Origin: Sva-07 sp038321235
GTDB taxonomy: Bacteria; Actinomycetota; Acidimicrobiia; Acidimicrobiales; Ilumatobacteraceae
DNA: 39,782 nucleotides
Direction: 5' to 3'
NCBI GenBank assembly: GCA_038321235.1
Contig: JBBQEU010000014.1
Coordinates: 1 to 39,782, forward strand
The position numbers and the translations under genes are program-made. The notes beneath the pieces were generated by a model. That model was not told where the DNA came from. It searched no databases and saw only the letters and a list, made by a program, of their open reading frames with translations. Of this stretch, positions 22,501-32,571 are shown piece by piece (within the stretch, counting starts at the first letter, position 1; the number at the start of each line of letters is the position of its first letter).

Positions 22501-23397
22501 TCAGCCGAGGTCGTGGGGGCCCGCGCCGAGGTAGCCCTTGCCGGCGCGGATCGTCTCACCCCACGGAAAGAGGATGGCGAACAAGTCGTCGATGTCGTCG
22601 CCAAGCGCATCCAGCGCCGGACGCATCTGGTCGTCGGTGACGACTTCGATCTGCTCGCGGGCATGGCGTCCCCGCTGCGACAGATGCGTGTCCGATCCTG
22701 CCCCGTCGAGGTAGCCGAGGTCACGCAGCCGGTGCTCCGACCGGTCGAACTCCTCGGCCGTCCAGCCACGGGTCCGGCTGTAGCTGCGCATCGGCATCCC
22801 CCACGAGAGCTCGGTGAGGATGCCGATGTCCGTCGCGGTGAGTCCGGCCGTCACCCACGCTGCGTTGTGACAGTCACCCCGGTACTCGCGCAGGAAGTCA
22901 CCGACGTGCCAAACAGCCGCGAGCGGATCGTCGGGAACGTCGAGCGCGGCAATGCCGGCCGCGAGGTGTCGGCCGTTGATCGGCAGCACTGCGGCGGCGC
23001 GCTGGAGCAAGTCGAGGGCGCGCTCCGCGCCGACGGGACGATCGCCGATCAGCCGCCGCAACTGCCCCACGGCACCATCGGCACGCGCCGCACGGATCGT
23101 GTCGGCGTCAGTGCGGGTCCATGCCAGTCGTACCAACGGCACCACGACCGTCGCGCTGAACACGCCGAACGCTGCCGCGATCACCTCGCCGGGCACCTGG
23201 CCGAGCAGGCTCCCGCGGCTGGCGAAGTATGCGGGTCCGTCCGGCAGCGCGACACCGTTGGCATCACCGGGGCTCGGCTCGAAACCGAGCGCCACGTAGT
23301 TCGCATGACACTCGGGCGAGAAGTACACCTGACCCACCACCGGTTCGAGCACCGAGCCGAGGCGGCGAGCGAGTCGTGACGTCGTCGAGATCTCCAT
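22501..23397 (-). CDS. SCO6745-family protein
   Basis: The 298-residue protein has the N-terminal segment VYFSPECHANYVALGF and YFASRGSLLGQVPGEVIAAAFGVF, and a C-terminal winged-helix-like part with LSQRGRHAREQIE. Both are characteristic of an actinobacterial family named after S. coelicolor SCO6745. The protein is soluble and mostly helical. The biochemical role is not established; association with natural-product or stress loci has been noted for relatives. It is divergent from the dehalogenase-like hydrolase (96 nt between). Confidence 0.8.
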   Translation of the reverse strand: MEISTTSRLARRLGSVLEPVVGQVYFSPECHANYVALGFEPSPGDANGVALPDGPAYFASRGSLLGQVPGEVIAAAFGVFSATVVVPLVRLAWTRTDADTIRAARADGAVGQLRRLIGDRPVGAERALDLLQRAAAVLPINGRHLAAGIAALDVPDDPLAAVWHVGDFLREYRGDCHNAAWVTAGLTATDIGILTELSWGMPMRSYSRTRGWTAEEFDRSEHRLRDLGYLDGAGSDTHLSQRGRHAREQIEVVTDDQMRPALDALGDDIDDLFAILFPWGETIRAGKGYLGAGPHDLG

Positions 23398-23493
23398 GCG
23401 CCGACACGGTAGACGGCGCCCGCGTCCTCGCCGTCAGTGTGAGCAACAACGCCGAGCTGCGACATCGTCACTCACGCTGAGTACGTTCGGCCC

Positions 23494-24261
23494 ATGACCG
23501 AACGCACTGTCGCCCTCGTGCACGGCAACCCGGAGACCGCGGCGATCTGGGGTCCGCTCGTCGACGCCCTGGGTGAGCGCGGGTGCACCGACGTCGTCGC
23601 ACTCTCACCGCCGGGATTCGGGGCGCCGGTCCCGGACGACTTCGATCCCACGATGGATGCCTACGCCGACTGGCTGGTCGACGAACTCCAATCGATCCGG
23701 GCGACGGGCACCGAAATCGACCTGCTCGGCCACGACTGGGGCGCCGGCCACGTGTATGGCGCGCTCTCCCGTCGACCCGATCTCGTGCGTACGTGGGTGG
23801 GCGACATCGCAGGCATCCTGCACCCCGCCTACGTGTGGCACGACATGGCGCTGGCGTGGCAGACGCCCGATGTAGGCGAGCAGGTCGTGGCCGGGATGAC
23901 GGACTCTTCGAGCGACGACAAGTTGGCGTTGTTCGTGGGGCTGGGACTCCCGGAAAAAATCGCGACGGCACTGGCCGCCGGCCTCGACGCCGAGATGGGC
24001 CGATGCGTGTTGCGCTTGTATCGAACCGGCGCGCAGCCGGCGGGCGGTCAGCTCGGCGACCGGCTCGCAGCCATGAACCTCCCGCCCGGGCTCGTCATCG
24101 ACGCTGAGCTCGATGCATACGTGAGCTCCGAGCTGTCGAACGAGGTCGCCGTGCGTCTCGGCAGCGAAGTGCTCCGTCTCGACGGCCGCGGGCACTGGTG
24201 GATGACGCACGACGTCGATCCCGTCGCCGACGCCCTCACGGCCTTCTGGTCATCGCACTGA
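23494..24261 (+). CDS. Haloalkane-dehalogenase/epoxide-hydrolase-like alpha/beta hydrolase
   Basis: This 255-residue alpha/beta hydrolase carries Asp rather than Ser as nucleophile: LLGHDWGAGH with D81. The oxyanion loop is HGNPE (10-14) and the catalytic His lies in GRGHWWMTHD. HGNPE plus GHDWG is the pattern of haloalkane dehalogenases and epoxide hydrolases, which form an alkyl-enzyme ester. I cannot separate the two by sequence alone; the short cap region between about 130 and 190 is unusual. The stop codon is the outer edge of the palindrome at 24259-24303. Confidence 0.83.
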   Translation: MTERTVALVHGNPETAAIWGPLVDALGERGCTDVVALSPPGFGAPVPDDFDPTMDAYADWLVDELQSIRATGTEIDLLGHDWGAGHVYGALSRRPDLVRTWVGDIAGILHPAYVWHDMALAWQTPDVGEQVVAGMTDSSSDDKLALFVGLGLPEKIATALAAGLDAEMGRCVLRLYRTGAQPAGGQLGDRLAAMNLPPGLVIDAELDAYVSSELSNEVAVRLGSEVLRLDGRGHWWMTHDVDPVADALTAFWSSH

Positions 24262-24303
24262 ACTCGTTACTCGTGGTGTCAGACACCACGAGTAACGAGT
24301 TCA
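24259..24303. repeat. 45-bp perfect palindrome containing both convergent stop codons
   Basis: Arms of 22 bp (24259-24280 and 24282-24303) are exact inverted repeats around a single A (24281). The inner part shares GTTACTCGTGGTGTC with the element at 15104. The outermost TGA and TCA are the stop codons of the rightward hydrolase and the leftward acyl-CoA dehydrogenase. Confidence 0.97.
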
Positions 24304-25440
24304 CTCGACGGGGAGGCCGAGGTTGCGGGCGATCACCAAGCGCTGGATCTCGCTCGTGCCCTCTCCCACTTCGAGGATCTTCGCATCGCGGTAGAACCGC
24401 ACGATCGGGGTCTCCTCCATGAAGCCCATCCCCCCGAACACCTGCGTGGCGAGGCGGGCGGCGTCCATCGCCGCCTCGGTGGTGTAGAGCTTCGCCATCG
24501 CCGCCGCCTGCCCGATCGGGCGGCCCCGATCCTTCAGCCACGCCGCCTTGTAGGTGAGGTTGTGCGCGTTCTCGACCTGCACGGCCAGGTCGGACAATTG
24601 GAAGGCAAGGCCCTGGAACCGCCCGATCGGGCCACCGAACGCATGGCGCTGCTGTGCGTACTCGACCGACGCGTCGAGACACGCCCGAGCCGATCCGAGC
24701 GCGAGCGCCGAGATCGCGATGCGGCCGTCGTCGAGAATCGACAGGAAGTTGCGGAAGCCGTGCCCGAGTTTCCCGAGCAGATTCTCCGCCGGGATCCGGC
24801 AGTCGACGAACGTGATGCCGTGGGTGTCGCTCGCGTGCCAGCCGAGCTTGTCGTAGGCCGGCTCGATGATCATGCCGGGCGTTCCCGCAGGCACGACGAA
24901 CGCCGAGATTCCGTCGTCGGTGCGGGCGGTGGCGGTGATGATGGAGGTGATGTCGGTTCCACAGTTGGTGATGAACGCCTTCGAGCCGTTCACGACCCAC
25001 TCGTCGCCATCGAGCACGGCCCGGGTACGCGTCGCGCCAGCATCGGACCCGCCGTCCGGTTCGGTCAACCCGAACGCCCCCAGTGTCCGGCCGGCGACGA
25101 GGTCGGGGAGCCACCGGTCGCGCTGCTCGTCGGTGCCGAACCGGAAGATCGGATTGGCGCCGAGGCCGACACCGGCCGACAGCGTGATGCCCATCGACTG
25201 ATCGACTCGCCCCAACTCTTCGATGGCGACGCACAGCGAGGCGAAGTCGCCGCCACCGCCACCCCACTGCACGGGGAACACGATGCCGAACAATCCGAGG
25301 TCTCCCATCTCCTGGACGACGTCGACCGGGAAGTGACAGGTGCGATCCCACTCGGCGGCATGCGGCGCGATTCGGTTCTCGGCGAACTCGCGCACCGTGG
25401 CCCGCAACAGTTCATGGTCGTCGCTCAGTTCCCAGCTCAT
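24301..25440 (-). CDS. Acyl-CoA dehydrogenase
   Basis: The protein has 379 residues from ATG 25440, the size of medium/short-chain acyl-CoA dehydrogenases. FAD and substrate motifs are AFGLTEPDGGSDAGATRTRA and WVVNGSKAFITNCGTDI. Helical-domain motifs are YAQQRHAFGGPIGRFQ and QVFGGMGFMEETPIVRFYRD. The catalytic Glu is present in VGEGTSEIQRLVIAR. It catalyses the first FAD-dependent step of beta-oxidation or branched-chain acyl-CoA breakdown; chain length cannot be told. The stop lies in the palindrome at 24259-24303. Confidence 0.94.
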   Translation of the reverse strand: MSWELSDDHELLRATVREFAENRIAPHAAEWDRTCHFPVDVVQEMGDLGLFGIVFPVQWGGGGGDFASLCVAIEELGRVDQSMGITLSAGVGLGANPIFRFGTDEQRDRWLPDLVAGRTLGAFGLTEPDGGSDAGATRTRAVLDGDEWVVNGSKAFITNCGTDITSIITATARTDDGISAFVVPAGTPGMIIEPAYDKLGWHASDTHGITFVDCRIPAENLLGKLGHGFRNFLSILDDGRIAISALALGSARACLDASVEYAQQRHAFGGPIGRFQGLAFQLSDLAVQVENAHNLTYKAAWLKDRGRPIGQAAAMAKLYTTEAAMDAARLATQVFGGMGFMEETPIVRFYRDAKILEVGEGTSEIQRLVIARNLGLPVE

Positions 25441-25494
25441 CGACGTCGACGCTAGTGGTCGCGCCTCGTTGCTCACCTTGCCTATCGTGACGAC

Positions 25495-26658
<1,164 letters not shown>

Positions 26659-26661
<3 letters not shown>

Positions 26662-26699
26662 GTGTTACTGATGGTGTCTGACACCATCAGTAACACTCA
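26659..26699. repeat. 41-bp perfect palindrome containing both convergent stop codons
   Basis: TGAGTGTTACTGATGGTGTC (26659-26678), T, and its exact reverse complement (26680-26699). The outer TGA and TCA are the stops of the lipoprotein and of the deacetylase. Compared with the 15104 copy, a change in one arm (CTCGTGG to CTGATGG) is matched in the other, so pairing is kept. Confidence 0.97.
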
Positions 26700-27707
26700 G
26701 ACGAGGTTCCAGTGCTGGCGCGCTGCCGTCACCGTCGGGAGTCCGACCCCGCCGGTCGAGATCTCTTCGGGCCGGTACGACTCGCCGATCAGCGCCGACA
26801 ATGTCGACCCGGTCGACAGCGACAATGCCTCGAAGTCGTAGCCGCCCTCCAACACGACCACCGTGCGACGGGTCGGAGCGAGCTGCTGTAATCGGATCGC
26901 GAGATCGGCGTAGTCCGCTGATGTCAGCTCCAGCCCGGCGAGCGGATCATTGCGATGGGCATCGAAGCCAGCCGAGATGAACAGCCAGTCCGGCGCGAAC
27001 CGCTCGACCACCGGCGCGATCACCTCGTCGACCGCCCGTCGGAACACGTCGCCACGTGTTCCCGCCGGGAACGGCAGGTTGAGATTCGACATCGGTGCGC
27101 CCGGGCCGCCGGTCTCGTCCGCTCGGCCACTGCCTGGATACAGCGGCGACTCATGGGTCGACACGTACAGCACGTTGGGATCGTCGTAGAAGATGTCCTG
27201 GGTCCCGTTGCCGTGATGGACGTCCCAATCGACGATCGCCACCCGCCGACCGTCGGTCGCCAGCTTCGCCGCAGCGACCGCCACGTTGTTGACGAGGCAG
27301 AAGCCCATTGCCCGGTCGGGCACGGCGTGATGCCCTGGCGGCCGTCCCGCAGCGAACGCCACGTCGCACGACCCGGCTTCGAGTGCATCGACGGCATCGA
27401 GCACCGCTCCAGCAGCGCGCAGCGCCGTGCCCCACGAACCGGGCGCCGCGAAGGTGTCGGGATCGAGGTCGCCGCCGCCGCGCTCGCAGAACCGCTCGAG
27501 TTGGGCCACATAGGCCGGCGAATGCACACGCTCGAGTTCGGCCACCGTGGCCATCCGTGGTTCGCGGAACTCGACCGCGTCGAGCAGCCCGGCCGAAGCG
27601 ATCCCCGACAGCGACGCACCCAGTCGCCCGGGGCGTTCGGGGTGCCACTCGGGTGTCGTGTGCTGGTCGAGTTCAGCGCTCGCGAAGACGATGATCGGCG
27701 CTGCCAC
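26697..27707 (-). CDS. Histone-deacetylase/AcuC-family protein deacetylase
   Basis: From GTG 27707 the protein is 336 residues (a GTG at 27716 is the alternative). The full arginase/HDAC metal site is visible: RPPGHHAVPDRAMGFCLVNN with the active His pair, VDWDVHHGNGTQ with the zinc Asp/His, STHESPLYPGSG, ISAGFDAHRNDPL and the Tyr in LEGGYD. Family members remove acetyl or acyl groups from lysines or polyamines. It is divergent from a GNAT/acyl-CoA-synthetase fusion typical of protein lysine acetyltransferases, so protein deacetylation, perhaps of acyl-CoA synthetases as for AcuC, is the favoured role. Confidence 0.9.
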   Translation of the reverse strand: MAAPIIVFASAELDQHTTPEWHPERPGRLGASLSGIASAGLLDAVEFREPRMATVAELERVHSPAYVAQLERFCERGGGDLDPDTFAAPGSWGTALRAAGAVLDAVDALEAGSCDVAFAAGRPPGHHAVPDRAMGFCLVNNVAVAAAKLATDGRRVAIVDWDVHHGNGTQDIFYDDPNVLYVSTHESPLYPGSGRADETGGPGAPMSNLNLPFPAGTRGDVFRRAVDEVIAPVVERFAPDWLFISAGFDAHRNDPLAGLELTSADYADLAIRLQQLAPTRRTVVVLEGGYDFEALSLSTGSTLSALIGESYRPEEISTGGVGLPTVTAARQHWNLV

Positions 27708-27792
27708 GCCCCCCACCCTAGGCACACGAACGCCAGTCCCAACAGACGTCACACCAGTGCCCGACGACGCCCGGAGCTGCCATGCTGGAAGG

Positions 27793-30357
27793 ATGAGCAA
27801 CTCGCCCGCCTCCGAGTCACCCTGGGCATCCACGGTCGTGCTCGGTAACGGTGACACCGTGTTCATCCGGCCGCTGACGACCGACGACCGCCCTGCGCTC
27901 GCCGAGTTCCACAAGCGTCAGTCATCCGACAGCATCTACCGCAGGTTCTTCTCACCCAAGCCCGAGCTGAGCGAGAAGGAACTCTTGCACTTCACCGATG
28001 TCGACATGGTCGACCGGACCGCACTGGCCGTCGAATCGCACGACGAGTTCATCGCGTGGGCGAGCTACGAACGGTGGCCGGGCCGCAACGAAGCCGAAGC
28101 TGCCTTCATGGTCGGCGATTCCCATCAGGGCGCCGGGATCGCGACCCTGCTCCTCGAACACCTGGCAGCGATCGCCCGCAGCAACGGCATCGAGCGATTC
28201 ACCGCCGAAGTGCTGGGCGACAACCGGGCGATGCTCGCCGTGTTCGCCAAGGCCGGTTGGCCGCTCAAGCGACGGTTCGATTCGGGCGTGGTCGACCTCG
28301 ACTGGGAACTCGCCGACACCGACGAGTTCCTCGACAGCGTCGAGCGACGCGAACAACGCGCCGACTCGCGTGCAGTGGCCCGCATCCTGCTGCCTCGTGC
28401 CGTGGCCGTGATCGGTGCGTCCGAACGGCCAGGGTCGGTCGGCGACGCCATCTGGCGCAACGTGGCCAACAGCGTCGAGGTACCGATCTACGCAGTGAAT
28501 CCCCGCCACGACGAGGTCCACGGACATCCGTGCTGTCGAACAATCGACGAACTTCCAGACGGGGTGTCCCTGGCCATCATCGCTGTGCCTGCACAGGACC
28601 TCGACGCCACGATCGATGCGTGCATCGCCAAGCGCATGCGCGGCGCGGTGATCGTCACCTCGGTCGACGGCACCGACATCGACGTGACTTCGCTGGTCAC
28701 CCGCGCCCGCCGTAACGGGTTGCGCATCATCGGTCCGTCGAGCATGGGGATTGCGTCGCCTCGGCCGGAGACCCGTCTCCAGGCGGCGCTCGTCGACGTC
28801 GCGTTGCCCCCCGGCGGACTGGCGATCTCGATGCAGTCGGGCTCGCTGGGTGGATCATTCCTCCGCAAGGCTCGCGACGTCGATCTCGGCGTGTCGTGGT
28901 TCGTGTCGCTCGGCGACAAGAGCGACATCTCGGCCAACGACCTGCTGCAATTCTGGGAGCAGGACGACAACACCAACGTCATCGCGATGTACACGGAGTC
29001 GTTCGGCAACCCACGCAAGTTCGCCCGGATCGCCCGACGGGTGTCGCGTGCCAAACCGATCGTCGCCGTGCGAACAGGTGCCGCCGCCACCGGAGAGATG
29101 GGAGGCGCGCTGTACCAACAGGCCGGGTTGATCGAGGTCCCCACGGTGCCGGCGCTGCTCGAGACCGTTCGGGTGATGGCGACCCAGCCCGTGCTCGAAG
29201 GGCCGCGCGTTGCGGTGGTCACCAACTCTCGCAGTCCTGGGACGCTTGCCAGGGCGGCGCTCGAGTCTGCTGGCCTCGAACCGGTCGACGGACCGGTTCG
29301 ACTCGACTGGAGCGCTGCCGCATCCGACTACCCCGCCGCCATCGCGGCGGCACTCGACAGCGACGCAGTCGACGGGGTGATGGTGATCTATGCACCAGCA
29401 GTCGCCGAGGACGTCGATGCGGCCGCCCGCGACATCGACGTCGCGGCCCGAGGCGCATCGAAGCCGGTGATCGCCGTGCTGCTGGGCGGAGCGGACGGAC
29501 CGGTCACTCCAGGCTCGAGAGTACCGGCCTTCACATTCCCCGAACAGGCCGCCGCCGTCCTCGGACGCTCGTACGCCTATGCGCGGTGGCGACGCGCCGA
29601 AGCCGACGCCCCACCGGACATCGCGAGGGTGGTCAACCCGGCTGCCGCACACGCGATCATCATCGAGGCTGTCGGCGGCCCCGACGGTGGAACCGGGATT
29701 GCGGCCAAGGTCGACCTCGCCACGAAACGCCGGCTCCTCGCGGCGTACGGCATCGACATGGCCGAGGCGACCGAGTCCAGTCCCGACGACGCAGTTCGTG
29801 CGGCGCACGAGATCGGGTTCCCGGTCGCGGTGAAAGCGGTCCACCGACGGCCGGGGCGCTCGGCTCGCGCTGGTGTCGCACTCGATCTCGCCAAGGACAG
29901 CGACGTCGCGGAAGCGATCGACGTCATGCGAGAATCGCTGGGCGACGACGCTCAGGAACTCGTCGTGCAGGCGATGACATCACCCGGCGTCGATGTGCGC
30001 ATCCGCTGCGAACACGACGACCGTCTCGGAGCGATCGTCTCGGTCGGCCTCGGCGGCGCTCAAGCCGACGCGATCGACGATCGCACGAGCCGATTGGCGC
30101 CGCTGTCGCCTGCCAGCGCTACCACGATGCTCACCGAGACCCGCCTCACCGCCGCGCTACAAACCGCAGGATTCGACTCATCCGCGCTGGTCGATGCGAT
30201 CGTGGCCGCAGCACAGCTTGCGTCGGATCACCCCGAGATCGCCGAACTCGACCTCAACCCCGTCATCGTGTCCGACGCCGGGGCGGTGGTCACCGATGCC
30301 GTGATTCGATTGGCCCCACACGTGGTGGACGACAGTCGGCTTCGTCGCCTCGACTGA
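27793..30357 (+). CDS. GNAT / NDP-forming acyl-CoA synthetase fusion (Pat-like lysine acetyltransferase)
   Basis: The 854-residue protein starts at ATG 27793 with GGAAGG upstream. An N-terminal GNAT domain (about 15-175; FMVGDSHQGAGIATLLLEHL with the acetyl-CoA loop QGAGIA) precedes the synthetase part. This comprises a CoA-binding Rossmann domain (AVAVIGASERPGSVGDAI), the succinyl-CoA-ligase-like domains and a C-terminal ATP-grasp domain (KRRLLAAYGIDMAEA to ELDLNPVIV). The phosphorylatable His of active NDP-forming synthetases (SHTGxL) is missing; the region reads TGAAATGEMGGALYQQ. A dead synthetase that senses acyl-CoA next to an acetyltransferase is the Pat/PatA arrangement, here with GNAT first. 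Targets are probably acyl-CoA synthetases encoded elsewhere. Confidence 0.88.
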   Translation: MSNSPASESPWASTVVLGNGDTVFIRPLTTDDRPALAEFHKRQSSDSIYRRFFSPKPELSEKELLHFTDVDMVDRTALAVESHDEFIAWASYERWPGRNEAEAAFMVGDSHQGAGIATLLLEHLAAIARSNGIERFTAEVLGDNRAMLAVFAKAGWPLKRRFDSGVVDLDWELADTDEFLDSVERREQRADSRAVARILLPRAVAVIGASERPGSVGDAIWRNVANSVEVPIYAVNPRHDEVHGHPCCRTIDELPDGVSLAIIAVPAQDLDATIDACIAKRMRGAVIVTSVDGTDIDVTSLVTRARRNGLRIIGPSSMGIASPRPETRLQAALVDVALPPGGLAISMQSGSLGGSFLRKARDVDLGVSWFVSLGDKSDISANDLLQFWEQDDNTNVIAMYTESFGNPRKFARIARRVSRAKPIVAVRTGAAATGEMGGALYQQAGLIEVPTVPALLETVRVMATQPVLEGPRVAVVTNSRSPGTLARAALESAGLEPVDGPVRLDWSAAASDYPAAIAAALDSDAVDGVMVIYAPAVAEDVDAAARDIDVAARGASKPVIAVLLGGADGPVTPGSRVPAFTFPEQAAAVLGRSYAYARWRRAEADAPPDIARVVNPAAAHAIIIEAVGGPDGGTGIAAKVDLATKRRLLAAYGIDMAEATESSPDDAVRAAHEIGFPVAVKAVHRRPGRSARAGVALDLAKDSDVAEAIDVMRESLGDDAQELVVQAMTSPGVDVRIRCEHDDRLGAIVSVGLGGAQADAIDDRTSRLAPLSPASATTMLTETRLTAALQTAGFDSSALVDAIVAAAQLASDHPEIAELDLNPVIVSDAGAVVTDAVIRLAPHVVDDSRLRRLD

Positions 30358-30430
30358 CGATCATGATGGGCATCGGTCCACAAGATCCGCCCCCATGAAA
30401 TGCCCAGGCGTCCAGCACTAGCGTGCAGGC

Positions 30431-31780
30431 ATGGCCTCACCAGACGAGTTCACCGGACCCACGACCGAGTTGCTCCAGGCGCTGATCCGCAATGCCTGCG
30501 TCAACGACGGCACGCCCGACTCGGGAAACGAGACCCGGAACTCCGATCTGCTCGTGAACTACCTCGAAGGCGCCGGCCTCGATGTTCAACGCTTCACCCC
30601 ACGCGAGGGACGCGACTCGATGGTGGCGCGCATCGAAGGGTCCGATCCCGATGCCCCATCGCTGTGCCTGATGGGTCACACCGACGTGGTCCCCGTGAAT
30701 CCCGACGGTTGGCGCGAAGACCCGTTCGGCGGCGAGGTGATCGACGGCGAGGTGTGGGGTCGCGGGGCGATCGACATGCTCAACCTCACGTCGTCGATGG
30801 CCGTCGCGTTCCGCCGACTCGCCACCGAGGGCTTCCAGCCGAAGGGTGACCTGATCTACTTCGGCGTCGGCGACGAGGAAGCCGGTGGCACCTGGGGCGC
30901 CGAGTGGATGGTCGAGCACCACTGGGATGCCATCGCCGCCGACTACGTACTGACCGAACTCGGCGGTTGGTCGAGCGCCGACGACCACGGGCAGCGCACC
31001 GTCACGGTGAACGTCGGCGAGAAGGGCCTGGCGTGGCGCCGCCTGCGAGTGCACGGAACGCCCGGTCACGGCTCGATGCCGTTCGGTGCAGACAACGCGC
31101 TGATCAAGGCCGCCGAGATCGTGCGCCGGCTGTCCGAGTACCGCCCGGCGGCACACATCGACGCGGTCTGGCGTTCTCAGGTGGCAGCAATGGCGCTCCC
31201 GGAGGAATTGCGCGACGGACTCACGTCGACCGAACAGATCTACGCGACCCTGGAACAACTCCCGGTGCCGGTTGCTCGCATGTGCCATGCCGAGACCCAC
31301 ACGACGATCTCCCCGAACGTGGTCCACGGGGGCCAGAAGACGAACACCATCCCCGACGTCGTCGACCTGGACGTCGACATCAGAACCGTGCCGGGCACCA
31401 CCCGTGCCGAGGTCGACGCCATGCTGCGCGACGCCCTCGGTGATCTCTTCGACCAGGTGGACATCACGGTGCTGCAACACAGCAACCCCACGGCATCCGA
31501 GTTCGGACCGAACAATCTGCTGTGGGAGACCGTCACCAAGCACACCCAGGTCGCGTATCCCGGCGCCGACCTCGTCCCTGGGCTGATCGTCGGCGGCACC
31601 GATGCCCGCTTCTATCGCGAACGAGGCGTCACGGCGTACGGCGCCGGGCTGTTCTCACCCAAGATGGATTTCGCCACGTTCGGATCGCGCTTCCACGGCA
31701 ACGACGAGCGCATCGACGTCGACTCGCTCGGCCTGTCCGGCAACTACTTCTACGGCATCGCCGAGGACCTGACCGGCTGA
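30431..31780 (+). CDS. M20-family metallopeptidase (ArgE/DapE/carboxypeptidase-like)
   Basis: The 449-residue protein has the M20 di-zinc motifs: LCLMGHTDVVPVN (first His and Asp), WGRGAIDMLN (bridging Asp), FGVGDEEAGGTWGAEW (catalytic Glu pair) and a final SRFHGNDERI (last His). The dimerisation domain includes VHGTPGHGSMPFGADNAL. The size and motif set fit cytoplasmic peptidases or N-acyl amino-acid amidohydrolases; the substrate is uncertain. It starts 73 nt after the acetyltransferase gene and may be co-transcribed. Its stop forms the left edge of the palindrome at 31778-31818. Confidence 0.92.
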   Translation: MASPDEFTGPTTELLQALIRNACVNDGTPDSGNETRNSDLLVNYLEGAGLDVQRFTPREGRDSMVARIEGSDPDAPSLCLMGHTDVVPVNPDGWREDPFGGEVIDGEVWGRGAIDMLNLTSSMAVAFRRLATEGFQPKGDLIYFGVGDEEAGGTWGAEWMVEHHWDAIAADYVLTELGGWSSADDHGQRTVTVNVGEKGLAWRRLRVHGTPGHGSMPFGADNALIKAAEIVRRLSEYRPAAHIDAVWRSQVAAMALPEELRDGLTSTEQIYATLEQLPVPVARMCHAETHTTISPNVVHGGQKTNTIPDVVDLDVDIRTVPGTTRAEVDAMLRDALGDLFDQVDITVLQHSNPTASEFGPNNLLWETVTKHTQVAYPGADLVPGLIVGGTDARFYRERGVTAYGAGLFSPKMDFATFGSRFHGNDERIDVDSLGLSGNYFYGIAEDLTG

Positions 31781-31818
31781 GTGTTACTCATGGTGTCAGA
31801 CACCACGAGTAACACTCA
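31778..31818. repeat. 41-bp near-perfect palindrome containing both convergent stop codons
   Basis: TGAGTGTTACTCATGGTGTC (31778-31797), A, and a right arm (31799-31818) with one mismatch (A31790 against C31806). The outer TGA and TCA are the stops of the M20 peptidase and of CofE. It differs from the 15104 and 24259 copies only at single bases in the shared core. Confidence 0.95.
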
Positions 31819-32568
31819 GCGGAAGAGGTCGCGTTCGGAGTCGCGCAGCACAGGTGCCATCGTGGCGGTGTCGTCGGTGGCCCACTCGTAGCCGCGCACC
31901 ACGGCGACGGGCACCCGGCTGGTGTTGCCCTTCACCAACTCCGCTGCGGCGGTGAGTTCATCGACGGTACAGATCTCCTGCACACGGAACTCGTGGCCGT
32001 GCGGGTCGACCTCACCGATGTAGCTACGCAGGGGATGCATCCCGGCCACCCCGATGGCGATGTCGGTCTGGCCTTCACGCCACGGACGACCGAACGTGTC
32101 GCTGATGATCACGGCCACGTCGACGCCGAGTTCGGCGAATCGCTGCCGAAACCGGCGAGCAGACGCATCGGAATCCCTCGGCAGCACGAGCACTCGCCCG
32201 TGGGCCCCGCTCGAGGACTGGTCGACGCCCGAGTTGGCGCAACAGAATCCATGGTGAGTCTCGGTGATCAGCACCGGGCCGATCTGGCGGATGATCCGCT
32301 TCGACTCTCGCAGCACCACCTCGACCACTCGTGGATCCTTGTCCCACCGCTCGGCCCACGACCGGGCGAACGTGGACGGTTCGACGTCGTCGAGTTCGAC
32401 GGCACACCCCTCGGCCTTCGACACGATCTTCGAGGTGATCACCACGATGTCTCGGTCGACGAGTGGGTCGCCGTTCGCGCGAGCCACCTCGATGATCTGG
32501 GTGGCCAGGTCGGCGCCGGGTTCGATCTCGGGGAGCCCGTCGACACCGACGACTTCGAGGCGTGTCAT
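31816..32568 (-). CDS. cofE: Coenzyme F420-0:L-glutamate ligase
   Basis: CofE (FbiB N-terminal domain in mycobacteria) adds gamma-linked glutamates to F420-0 using GTP. The 250-residue protein matches the stand-alone size. Signatures are DRDIVVITSKIVSKAEGCAV, TETHHGFCCANSGVDQSSSG, SDTFGRPWREGQTDIAIGVA and DELTAAAELVKGN. The C-terminal nitroreductase-like domain of FbiB is absent. It implies F420-dependent enzymes in the cell. It lies 3 nt downstream of a hydrolase gene on the same strand, and its stop is in the palindrome at 31778-31818. Confidence 0.94.
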   Translation of the reverse strand: MTRLEVVGVDGLPEIEPGADLATQIIEVARANGDPLVDRDIVVITSKIVSKAEGCAVELDDVEPSTFARSWAERWDKDPRVVEVVLRESKRIIRQIGPVLITETHHGFCCANSGVDQSSSGAHGRVLVLPRDSDASARRFRQRFAELGVDVAVIISDTFGRPWREGQTDIAIGVAGMHPLRSYIGEVDPHGHEFRVQEICTVDELTAAAELVKGNTSRVPVAVVRGYEWATDDTATMAPVLRDSERDLFR

Positions 32569-32571
32569 CGG

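Noticed and set aside
24259..24303. Classical Rho-independent terminator
   Set aside because: The stem is strong but no T-run follows on either strand, so I list it as a palindrome with possible termination or processing function.
30358..30430. Regulatory dyad TGGGCAT/ATGCCCA before the M20 gene
   Set aside because: Only 7 bp with a spacer of about 26 nt; it could easily be chance.
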